From: Fibrella rubiginis
GTDB taxonomy: Bacteria; Bacteroidota; Bacteroidia; Cytophagales; Spirosomataceae
DNA length: 64,000 nt
Assembly (NCBI RefSeq): GCF_017353185.1
Contig: NZ_JAFMYV010000008.1
Location: 1-64,000 of the forward strand
Direction of reading: 5' to 3'
A program made the position numbers and the translations under genes. Under the pieces are notes generated by a model. That model saw only the letters and a program-made list of their open reading frames with translations. It made no database searches and had not been told where the DNA came from. Shown piece by piece: positions 36,040 through 43,256 of the stretch (its first letter is position 1; every line of letters begins with the position of its first letter).

Positions 36040-37380
36040 TTACGCTAACGCCATCTCACCACGGAAAACGGCGCCGGGTTGGGTAGCCTCGAATGGATTG
36101 GTAATATGCCATTCAAACTCTTCGCGGAAATGCCGGATGGCACTGGCAACAGGCCACGCTGCGGCGTCGCCAAGGGGACAAATAGTGTTTCCTTCGATCT
36201 TGCGGGCCACATCAACCAGCAGATCAATATCGTGTAGGCTCCCGTGGCCGTGCTCAATGCGATGGAGCACTTTCTCCATCCAGCCAGTGCCTTCACGGCA
36301 GGGGCTGCATTGCCCGCAGGACTCGTGGTGGTAGAAACGACTGAAGTTCCAAGTGTTACGCACGATACAGGCTGTTTCGTCGAATACGATAAATCCGCCT
36401 GAGCCGAGCATGGTACCGGTCTGAAAACCGCCTTCCGAGAGTGATTCGTAGCTCATCAGGCGGGGTTCGCCGTTAGCCAGTTTCAGTGCCAAACCAGCGG
36501 GCAGAATAGGCACCGACGACCCACCGGCGACTAACGCTTTCAGGTGGTGACCGTCGCGGATACCGCCGCACCACTCATCGGAATAGATAAACTCTTCGAC
36601 CGGAACGCCCAGTTCGATTTCATACACGCCCGGCTTTTTGATATGTCCCGACGCCGAGATCAGTTTGGTACCCGTACTCCGACCAATGCCAATGGCGGCA
36701 TACGCATCACCGCCGTTGTTCATAATCCAGGGCGTGGTGGCAATCGACTCCACGTTGTTCACCACCGTGGGCGACTGATAAAGGCCCTTCACAGCCGGGA
36801 AGGGCGGTTTGTTGCGCGGGTTGCCTCGCTTGCCCTCCAGCGATTCGAGCAAGGCCGTTTCTTCACCACAGATATAAGCACCGCCCCCTGGCTGTACAAC
36901 CAGTTCCAGATCATAGCCGCTGCCCAGGATATTTTTGCCCAGGAAACCGGCCGCTTTTGCTTCGGCAATAGCTTTCTCCAAAATCTTGATTACGTACATC
37001 AGTTCACCGCGCACGTAGATAAACGAGGTATTGGCCCCCAGCGCAAACGACGAAACAATCATTCCCTCGATAAGCAAGTGAGGGATGTTTTTCATCAGAT
37101 AGTGGTCCTTGAATGTACCCGGCTCCGATTCATCAGCATTGCAGACAAGGTAGCGGGGTACGCCTTCGGGCTTGGCCAGAAAGCTCCATTTCATGCCCAT
37201 CGGGAAACCTGCACCACCCCGGCCACGAACGCCTGCTTTCTTCACTTCCTCCACCACCGCCTCAGGCGTCATGGTCTTGATCGCCTTTTCAACAGCCGTG
37301 TAGCCGCCCTGTTTCCGATACACATCGAAGGTTTCGATGCCGGGAACGTCAATGTGTTCGGTTAATATTTTCTTGCCCAT
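36040..37380 (-). CDS. nuoF: NADH-quinone oxidoreductase subunit F (complex I 51-kDa)
   Basis: 446 residues. Binds NADH and FMN and carries the N3 [4Fe-4S] cluster; it is the entry point for electrons in the peripheral arm of complex I. NADH/FMN-site motifs: GVRGRGGAGFPMGMKW near residue 50, NADESEPGTFKD near 80, GAYICGEETALLESLEGKRG near 168. The cluster is held by HESCGQCSPCREGT near 350 and NTICPLGDA near 395. It ends the visible nuo run; nuoE ends 10 bases upstream. A hairpin follows and no nuoG is present. Confidence 0.97.
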   Translation of the reverse strand: MGKKILTEHIDVPGIETFDVYRKQGGYTAVEKAIKTMTPEAVVEEVKKAGVRGRGGAGFPMGMKWSFLAKPEGVPRYLVCNADESEPGTFKDHYLMKNIPHLLIEGMIVSSFALGANTSFIYVRGELMYVIKILEKAIAEAKAAGFLGKNILGSGYDLELVVQPGGGAYICGEETALLESLEGKRGNPRNKPPFPAVKGLYQSPTVVNNVESIATTPWIMNNGGDAYAAIGIGRSTGTKLISASGHIKKPGVYEIELGVPVEEFIYSDEWCGGIRDGHHLKALVAGGSSVPILPAGLALKLANGEPRLMSYESLSEGGFQTGTMLGSGGFIVFDETACIVRNTWNFSRFYHHESCGQCSPCREGTGWMEKVLHRIEHGHGSLHDIDLLVDVARKIEGNTICPLGDAAAWPVASAIRHFREEFEWHITNPFEATQPGAVFRGEMALA

Positions 37381-37389
37381 AACGAAAGG

Positions 37390-37893
37390 TTATTTTGACA
37401 GTTCGTCAATAATTTCATCAACGCGCTCATTGGTTAGGTGCATGTAATACTTCTCCCGAATCTGGAAAACGGGACCCATACCACACGCAGCGAGACATTC
37501 TACCTCCTTCACCGTAAAGAGACCGTCGGCAGTTGTCTGACCCGCTTCTACACCCAGCTTTTGCTTCAGGTGGGCATACACTTCTTCACCGCCCATGAGG
37601 CAGCAAGGGCCAGTCCGACAATATTCAATCACATGCTTACCAACCGGTTCCAGGTGATACATGGTGTAGAATGAAGCTACCTCATATACCTCAATTGGCT
37701 GAATATCGAGCATATCTGCTACGTAATCCATGCCTTCTGGGCTGGTCCAGCCTTCCTGTTCCTGCAAAATATGCAACAAGGGCAACAAGGCCGATTTTTG
37801 CTTTCCCGCCGGATACTGGGCAATTACGGCCTTCGCCTGCGCCAACCGTTCAGGTGTAAATTCAACGGTACGTGTCGTGTTGGTAGTGGTCAT
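37390..37893 (-). CDS. nuoE: NADH-quinone oxidoreductase subunit E (complex I 24-kDa)
   Basis: 167 residues, typical size. Thioredoxin-like subunit that holds the N1a [2Fe-2S] cluster. The four cysteine ligands are visible as CRTGPC (C-x4-C) near residue 92 and CLAAC (C-x3-C) near 133. N-terminal helical part with QEGWTSPEGMDYVADML. It lies 6 bases after nuoD and 10 bases before nuoF, so is co-translated with both. Confidence 0.96.
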   Translation of the reverse strand: MTTTNTTRTVEFTPERLAQAKAVIAQYPAGKQKSALLPLLHILQEQEGWTSPEGMDYVADMLDIQPIEVYEVASFYTMYHLEPVGKHVIEYCRTGPCCLMGGEEVYAHLKQKLGVEAGQTTADGLFTVKEVECLAACGMGPVFQIREKYYMHLTNERVDEIIDELSK

Positions 37894-37899
37894 TGGTAG

Positions 37900-39147
37900 T
37901 TACGCGTCCAGTTCGCCAGCGATTACGTTCAGGCTACTCATGATAACGATAGCGTCTGACAGGGTAGTGCCTTTGCACATTTCCGGAAATGCTTGGTAGT
38001 AGATAAAACTTGGCCGACGGAAATGCAGCCGGTAAGGAGCGCGGCCACCGTCGCTGATAAGGTAGAAACCCAGTTCACCGTTACCACCTTCTACGGCATG
38101 GTACACCTCGCCCACGGGCGCGTCGATTTCACCCATCACAATTTTGAAATGATAGATCAGCGCCTCCATGTTCTTGTATACCTCCTGTTTTGGCGGCAGG
38201 TAGTATTCGGGCGCATCGGCGTAGTAAGGGCCTTCGGGAAGGTTATCTAGTGCCTGCTCGATAATGCGCAGACTCTGCCATATCTCTTCGTTCCGGACCA
38301 TGAAGCGATCATACGTATCACCATTCTCGCCCACCGGGATCTCAAACTCAAAGTCTTCATACGACGAGTACGGATTCATCACGCGTACGTCGTAGTCAAC
38401 GCCGGCAGCGCGGAGGTTCGGCCCCGTAAAACCGTAGTTCAAGGCACGTTCGGCAGTAATTGGCCCCACGTCGACCACGCGGTCCATGAAAATACGGTTG
38501 CGGTTGAAGAGCTTTTCGAACTCTTTCATCACCGGCGGAAAGTCCTTAAGAAACTTCCGAATCTTCCGAATGGCCTCAGCTGACAAATCGCGCTCCATGC
38601 CACCAATCCGACCCATGTTGGTAGTCAGACGGGCTCCACACATCTCTTCGTAGATTTCGTAGATATGTTCGCGCTCTTCAAACAGGTACAAAAAACCCGT
38701 AAACGCGCCGGTATCTACGCCCAAGATACCGTTGCAAATGAGGTGGTCCGAGATACGGGCCAGTTCCATCATGATCACCCGGATGTAATCGGCACGTTTC
38801 GGAGTTTTCACCCCCAGTAGTTTCTCCACGGTCATCATCCAACCCAGGTTGTTGATCGGCGACGAACAGTAGTTCATCCGGTCGGTCAGGGTGGTAATCT
38901 GGTAGAAAGGGCGGCGTTCGGCAATTTTTTCAAACGCCCGGTGGATGTAGCCGATTGTCTGCTCACCCGACACGATTTTCTCACCATCCATTTGCAGAAT
39001 GTTCTGAAAAATACCGTGCGTGGCAGGGTGCGTTGGCCCTAAATTCAGGGTGGTCAGTTCGTTGACGTACTGAATCGGCCCCTCTGGGGTAGCAGGGGTA
39101 TTACGTGCCCCCACGGCATCAATGCTAAGATCTTCAGTTGTCATCAT
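37900..39147 (-). CDS. nuoD: NADH-quinone oxidoreductase subunit D (complex I 49-kDa)
   Basis: 415 residues. With NuoB it forms the quinone-binding cavity. Recognised by LNLGPTHPATHGIFQNILQMDGE near residue 32, IGYIHRAFEKIAERRP, DRMNYCSSPINN, DVGAFT-like GVDTGAFTGFLYLFEERE and the C-terminal SLNVIAGELDA. NuoD is separate from NuoC here, unlike the fused form in E. coli. Start M-M at 39147/39144. A 107-base gap filled by an inverted repeat separates it from nuoC. Confidence 0.97.
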   Translation of the reverse strand: MMTTEDLSIDAVGARNTPATPEGPIQYVNELTTLNLGPTHPATHGIFQNILQMDGEKIVSGEQTIGYIHRAFEKIAERRPFYQITTLTDRMNYCSSPINNLGWMMTVEKLLGVKTPKRADYIRVIMMELARISDHLICNGILGVDTGAFTGFLYLFEEREHIYEIYEEMCGARLTTNMGRIGGMERDLSAEAIRKIRKFLKDFPPVMKEFEKLFNRNRIFMDRVVDVGPITAERALNYGFTGPNLRAAGVDYDVRVMNPYSSYEDFEFEIPVGENGDTYDRFMVRNEEIWQSLRIIEQALDNLPEGPYYADAPEYYLPPKQEVYKNMEALIYHFKIVMGEIDAPVGEVYHAVEGGNGELGFYLISDGGRAPYRLHFRRPSFIYYQAFPEMCKGTTLSDAIVIMSSLNVIAGELDA

Positions 39148-39159
39148 AAAAGGAGTTTA

Positions 39160-39244
39160 CTGTTTACCGTTTGCTGTCTTCTGTTGGCTTGCGCGAGAGC
39201 AACACGCTGGCGCAAGCCAACAGAAGACAGCAAACGGTAAACAG
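39160..39244. repeat. Perfect inverted repeat (35-base arms) between nuoC and nuoD
   Basis: Arms 39160-39194 and 39210-39244 are perfect reverse complements around a 15-base loop. It lies within the nuo operon, 10 bases after the nuoC stop and 12 bases before the nuoD start. No T run follows, so simple termination is unlikely unless it reduces downstream expression. Confidence 0.93.
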
Positions 39245-39254
39245 AAGACTGTAT

Positions 39255-39752
39255 TTATCGCCCAAAGAGGGCATCAATTTTGTCTTCGCGGGTGCCGTCT
39301 TCCAGCGGATACTGTTTGCGCATGGGATGGTAATCCATCTCTTCCATGTTCAAGATCCGGGTCAAGTTGGGATGTCCGTCGAATAAAATGCCGAAGTAAT
39401 CAAACGTTTCGCGTTCCATCCAGTTAGCCGACGAATATAATACCGTTGCTGAGGGTACATGGATGTCGGCCTCCGACAAAAACACTTTAATTCGAATTCG
39501 GAAATTGTTGACCAGACTATGCACGTGATACACCACGCAAAACTCCTGACCAGCGTTGTCGGGGTAATGGACACCCGTTAAGTCGGTCAGGAACGACATT
39601 TTGTACGTTTTGTGGTCTTTCAGGTACTGGAGCATCGGGATGATCTGCTCACGCGTGGTAGTCAGCGTCAGCAAACCAAATGGCTCATCAAGGTCGGTGA
39701 CATAGTCGCCAAATTGGCGAACAAGCTCCTGGGCAACTTCCTGGTTAGTCAT
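39255..39752 (-). CDS. nuoC: NADH-quinone oxidoreductase subunit C (complex I 30-kDa)
   Basis: 165 residues, the length of unfused NuoC. A soluble subunit of the hydrogenase-like module next to NuoD. Family signature near the C-terminus: ETFDYFGILFDGHPNLTRILNMEEMDYHPMRKQYPLED (ErEvyDmfGi..GHP.l.RIL pattern). Starts MTNQEVAQELVRQFGDYV. It is flanked on both sides by inverted repeats (39160-39244 and 39763-39825) although it should be part of one nuoABCDEF message. Confidence 0.95.
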   Translation of the reverse strand: MTNQEVAQELVRQFGDYVTDLDEPFGLLTLTTTREQIIPMLQYLKDHKTYKMSFLTDLTGVHYPDNAGQEFCVVYHVHSLVNNFRIRIKVFLSEADIHVPSATVLYSSANWMERETFDYFGILFDGHPNLTRILNMEEMDYHPMRKQYPLEDGTREDKIDALFGR

Positions 39753-39762
39753 GGATTAATGG

Positions 39763-39825
39763 GCTAAAGAGTGAAAGAGCGCTTGTGTTGCTACACACCA
39801 AGACAAACGCTTTTCACTCTTTAGC
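39763..39825. repeat. Inverted repeat (about 23-base arms) between nuoB and nuoC
   Basis: Arms 39763-39786 and 39803-39825 pair with one bulged base and one mismatch; words gctaaagagtgaaa are shared. It occupies most of the 83-base gap. Same class as the element between nuoC and nuoD. Confidence 0.8.
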
Positions 39826-39835
39826 TCTTTCACAA

Positions 39836-40381
39836 TTACTGTATTCCGTATGAATTGAGCAGCAGTTGATATTCCTCGGTGTTACGGCGCCGGGTAGACT
39901 CGTTGCGAGCCATTTCCTGAATTTGCATTAAACCGTCTATTACCTGTTCGGGGCGGGGTGGGCAACCCGGAATGTACACGTCGACGGGAATGATCCGATC
40001 AATACCTTGAAGCACGCTGTACGTGTCAAAAATACCGCCGCTACTAGCGCAGGCACCCATGGCAATCACCCAGCGGGGTTCAGCCATTTGCAGGTACACT
40101 TGCTTCACAATTGGGGCCATTTTCTTGGCGATGGTACCCATCACCATTAGCAGATCGGCCTGCCGGGGTGAAAAACTGGGGCGCTCAGAACCGAAGCGGG
40201 CGAAATCATAGTGCGAGGCCATAGAAGCCATGAATTCAATACCGCAACATGAGGTAGCAAACGGCAATGGCCAAAGCGAATTGGCACGAGCCATACCCAC
40301 CACTTTATCGAGCGAGGTGGCAAAGAACCCAGCGCCTTCATGGCCTTCGGGTGCTTCAACCATTTTAACATTTGACGTCAT
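39836..40381 (-). CDS. nuoB: NADH-quinone oxidoreductase subunit B (complex I PSST)
   Basis: About 181 residues from ATG 40381 (MTSNVKMVEAPEG); the frame runs to 40411 but that overlaps nuoA. Carries the N2 [4Fe-4S] cluster that passes electrons to quinone. Ligand motifs: SCCGIEF near residue 40, GACASSGGIFDTY near 105, PGCPPRPE near 135. Follows nuoA by 20 bases. The N-terminal MARANSLWPLPFATSCC context is standard. Confidence 0.97.
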   Translation of the reverse strand: MTSNVKMVEAPEGHEGAGFFATSLDKVVGMARANSLWPLPFATSCCGIEFMASMASHYDFARFGSERPSFSPRQADLLMVMGTIAKKMAPIVKQVYLQMAEPRWVIAMGACASSGGIFDTYSVLQGIDRIIPVDVYIPGCPPRPEQVIDGLMQIQEMARNESTRRRNTEEYQLLLNSYGIQ

Positions 40382-40401
40382 CGTGTGTTTGTTGATACTG
40401 T

Positions 40402-40776
40402 TTATTCCCACTTCAAAACACCCTTGCGAATCACGTAATAAAACCCGGCCAGCAGCAAGCCCATAAACAAGACCATCTGAATGAATCCCTCCTGACCCAG
40501 TTGCATAAAATTCACTGCCCAGGGGTACATAAAGATCACCTCAACGTCGAACAGGACGAAAAGAATAGCGACCAGAAAGTATTTGATTGAAATGGGGGCA
40601 CGGGCATCACCCTGTGTTGGAATACCGCACTCGAAAGGGTCGTCTTTCTTGACGCTATGGCGTTTAGGGCCAATATTGTGTGTCACCAGCATAGTGACAA
40701 CAATGAACCCCAAAGCCAGACTTAACTGAATAAAAATAGGGATGTAATCAGAGGGCAAATACGACGCTGTATTCAT
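40402..40776 (-). CDS. nuoA: NADH-quinone oxidoreductase subunit A
   Basis: About 124 residues from ATG 40776 (MNTASYLPSDYIPIFIQLSL); upstream in-frame codons to 40881 overlap the terminator of the preceding gene and are rejected. Three transmembrane helices; the conserved loop GPKRHSVKKDDPFECGIPTQGDAR and KYFLVAILFVLFDVEVIFMYPWA identify the subunit. It is the first gene of the nuo run and part of the membrane arm near the quinone site. No convincing promoter box was found in 40777-40865. Confidence 0.95.
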   Translation of the reverse strand: MNTASYLPSDYIPIFIQLSLALGFIVVTMLVTHNIGPKRHSVKKDDPFECGIPTQGDARAPISIKYFLVAILFVLFDVEVIFMYPWAVNFMQLGQEGFIQMVLFMGLLLAGFYYVIRKGVLKWE

Positions 40777-40865
40777 AGAGAGCAGGGACAAAAACGACCG
40801 CAAGTTAGCTATAAAACGAACATAGTTGGCGGCAGTTCGGTGCCATCCCATACGGTAAAAGGCCA

Positions 40866-40893
40866 TAAAAAAGCCCTCCATCAGAGGGCTTTT
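40866..40893 (-). terminator. Rho-independent terminator after the acetylesterase-like gene
   Basis: On the minus strand: agccctc, five-base loop, gagggct, then a run of six T. It lies 24 bases beyond the stop of 40917-43136 and isolates it from nuoA. Confidence 0.85.
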
Positions 40894-40916
40894 GGCTGTT
40901 TGTGTATAAGATTACC

Positions 40917-43136
40917 CTACGGCACAACCAACACCCGACGAGCCACGTTGAACCCCTGCGACCGTACCCGGACAATGTATTGACCGGCGGTGAGTCCCTG
41001 CACGTTGATGACTTTCCGTTCGTTAAATGATGCTACTTTTGCCGAATAGACCGTCTGCCCCGTCAGCGTAGCAATGGTGATGTCAGCATTCTGCAAATCT
41101 TCAACAGTTTCAATGGCAATAACCCCGTTTGCCGAGGGGTTGGGGTACACGTTCATACCACCACCAGCATCATTGGCTGTGTACTGCAGCTCATTTGAAA
41201 AGCCTGAATAACATGTGATGCTGCTTCCAGGTAGTGTAAACACAGCTTTGGCTCTGGCCGAATATGGCCCTGAAATGACAGCCTTGGCTGTGGGGCCATT
41301 CTGATTGTTCAAAAATTGGGTGCCCCGCCGCCAGTCGAACTGCTCGTTGTTAGGAAAACCCGGTAGGTTAGCCTGTAGCGTAAACGCACCGACCTGCTCA
41401 ATGGTAGGTGTAATCAGACGGGGCCGCACGACCAATGAGATACCCGACGACGTAGACGACTTACAGCCGTATGTGTTAACCGCCTGTACTGAATATGTAC
41501 CTGCCGTGGCAATAGTCAAGGTTCGTTGTGTGCTGCCGTTGCTCCACACTGCCTGCGACTGAGGGCCTACGTTGGCCACAAGAGACAACACCGAATCGGC
41601 ACAAACCTGCTGCTGAGCCGCCGCTACGGCGGTACCCTGCTGCGCTACCGAGACTGTAGGTACAGCCGGCTGAATGGGATTGCTTACCTCTACGACCGGC
41701 GATAGGTAAGTGTTGCCAGAACCATCTTTCAACTTGGCCTGATACAAGCCAGGTTGGGTGATTGTAAGCGCTCGGCCCGTTTGGCCCGTACGCCATTCAT
41801 AGCTCTGATATCCCGACGGCAGGCTAACCGACACGCTGTTGTTGGTTGGTCCGCAGTTGACCGTGGCCACTGGTTGTGCCTGCGGCAGCAAAGGAATAGA
41901 TGCCGCAAAAAACACCGGACTCATACTCTCATACCAAGCCTGCGCTAATTGCAACAGCCCATCGCCCGAAAAGTGAATGCCATCGGGCCGGTTTGGCTGG
42001 ATGACGTCGGTGAATGGCCCCGCATACACGTTGTTATTAAATGTGTTGATAACCGACGTCTGAGCGGCAATAAACTTGGGACTATTAATATAGGTGTATC
42101 CGCAGGCCTTTTCGCAGTCTTTATTGCCTTTACAACCGCTGATACAATTCCCATCGGGGAAGCCAATTCTCGAGGAACGGGCCAATATCCAGGCTGGATA
42201 ACGACGGGTGTCGGAACGGGTTTTGTCAACCAGGCTTTGCATGGCAGCCCGGTACTCCTCCTGCGTGAATTTTAAGGCGTCATTATTCTGATCAAGCAGG
42301 TTATCATTCTCACCCTGTTGCCATAAAACGGCCCGCATGCCCTGCAATGAACAATAGTAGCGTAGTGCAATACGCAAATTGGCGTAGGGCATTCCCTTAG
42401 GAAAGTACTCGTTGGGCGTGCCAAGGGCAAAAATATTCTTCGTGAGCTTGTCATCGAAGCTTTCGATCCAGTTCCGAATCGATGTTGCCTCCCAGGCTGT
42501 ATTAATAAATAAAACAGGAACATTATACTGCTGAGCCAGCAGATCGCCCAGTTTACCCCAGCACCAAGCGCTTTGACCCCGAGGGCCAATGATTGAATTG
42601 GCGCTCAACTGCTCAAACGTTGGAGCGGGTGGATCGGCAAGTGAGCTGGCAGCTATATTGTTGTACGTGACGCAGTTAACCCGATCATCGGCTGCAGAGG
42701 CAGCACCGTAGTCTAAAAAGCCTTGGGCATTAGACTGGCCGGTGATAATGAACACCTCGCCAATACCCACTTTACGGATTACGTCCTGCGCAATGACTTT
42801 GCCGCCCTGAAAGGCCTGTACCTCCAGCCGGTACCAGCCGCCTGTGCCCCGTACTGCACCCTGAAATACGCTACCCTGAGGGTTCCGCTGAAAAGTAGTC
42901 CAGTTGGTATTGATGCCCTGTCCGGTTACTTCAGCCACCAGACGTCCCTGCAAACTATCAACGGCCTGGTAGTAGGTACCCGACAAAAAGATGGTGCTGG
43001 TATTATCGTTGTTTCGCTGAAAAACGGCCCGACTTTCGGGGTATGTAATCTTAATTCCCGTCTGAGCCAGCACACTCGTGGTCGACAGGCCAACTAAACA
43101 TGCGTATAAAATCCGACGCATACACGTTCGTTTCAT
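40917..43136 (-). CDS. Secreted sialate-O-acetylesterase-like (SGNH) protein with T9SS sorting tail
   Basis: About 739 residues from ATG 43136 (MKRTCMRRILYACLVG); the frame extends to 43208. Signal peptide to about residue 25 (TTSVLAQ). An N-terminal beta domain (residues 27-115) precedes the SGNH esterase domain, whose block I serine is in GEVFIITGQSNAQG near 130; WQQGENDN and DGIHFSGDG supply the later blocks. Then one or two Ig-like segments and a type IX secretion C-terminal domain (NVYPNPSANGVIAIET near 660 to the end). Likely exported and surface-bound or released, removing acetyl groups from a polysaccharide or sialic acid. Paralogous to the genes at 43257 and 55666. Confidence 0.87.
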   Translation of the reverse strand: MKRTCMRRILYACLVGLSTTSVLAQTGIKITYPESRAVFQRNNDNTSTIFLSGTYYQAVDSLQGRLVAEVTGQGINTNWTTFQRNPQGSVFQGAVRGTGGWYRLEVQAFQGGKVIAQDVIRKVGIGEVFIITGQSNAQGFLDYGAASAADDRVNCVTYNNIAASSLADPPAPTFEQLSANSIIGPRGQSAWCWGKLGDLLAQQYNVPVLFINTAWEATSIRNWIESFDDKLTKNIFALGTPNEYFPKGMPYANLRIALRYYCSLQGMRAVLWQQGENDNLLDQNNDALKFTQEEYRAAMQSLVDKTRSDTRRYPAWILARSSRIGFPDGNCISGCKGNKDCEKACGYTYINSPKFIAAQTSVINTFNNNVYAGPFTDVIQPNRPDGIHFSGDGLLQLAQAWYESMSPVFFAASIPLLPQAQPVATVNCGPTNNSVSVSLPSGYQSYEWRTGQTGRALTITQPGLYQAKLKDGSGNTYLSPVVEVSNPIQPAVPTVSVAQQGTAVAAAQQQVCADSVLSLVANVGPQSQAVWSNGSTQRTLTIATAGTYSVQAVNTYGCKSSTSSGISLVVRPRLITPTIEQVGAFTLQANLPGFPNNEQFDWRRGTQFLNNQNGPTAKAVISGPYSARAKAVFTLPGSSITCYSGFSNELQYTANDAGGGMNVYPNPSANGVIAIETVEDLQNADITIATLTGQTVYSAKVASFNERKVINVQGLTAGQYIVRVRSQGFNVARRVLVVP

Positions 43137-43178
43137 GAGTAGGTTGATACAGGTACGGACAAGTACTATGCCGGTCTC

Positions 43179-43192
43179 ACACCGATCGGTGT
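43179..43192. promoter_or_regulatory. 14-base perfect palindrome upstream of the esterase gene
   Basis: acaccgatcggtgt is an exact palindrome 43 bases before the chosen start of 40917-43136, inside the 120-base gap to the next gene. It could be a repressor operator. No known regulator site is recognised. Confidence 0.3.
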
Positions 43193-43256
43193 ACACGTAC
43201 CATGCCATTAATCCGGTCTTTCGGACCGTAAAAGTAACGCAAATTGCCCATTATTA

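Noticed and set aside
36544..37365. Plus-strand frame of 273 codons antisense to nuoF
   Set aside because: nuoF has all its cofactor motifs; the antisense frame has none and is a by-product of codon bias.
39160..39244. Ordinary rho-independent terminator
   Set aside because: Stem is 35 bases without a T run and lies between nuoC and nuoD, which need to be co-expressed; left as an inverted repeat.
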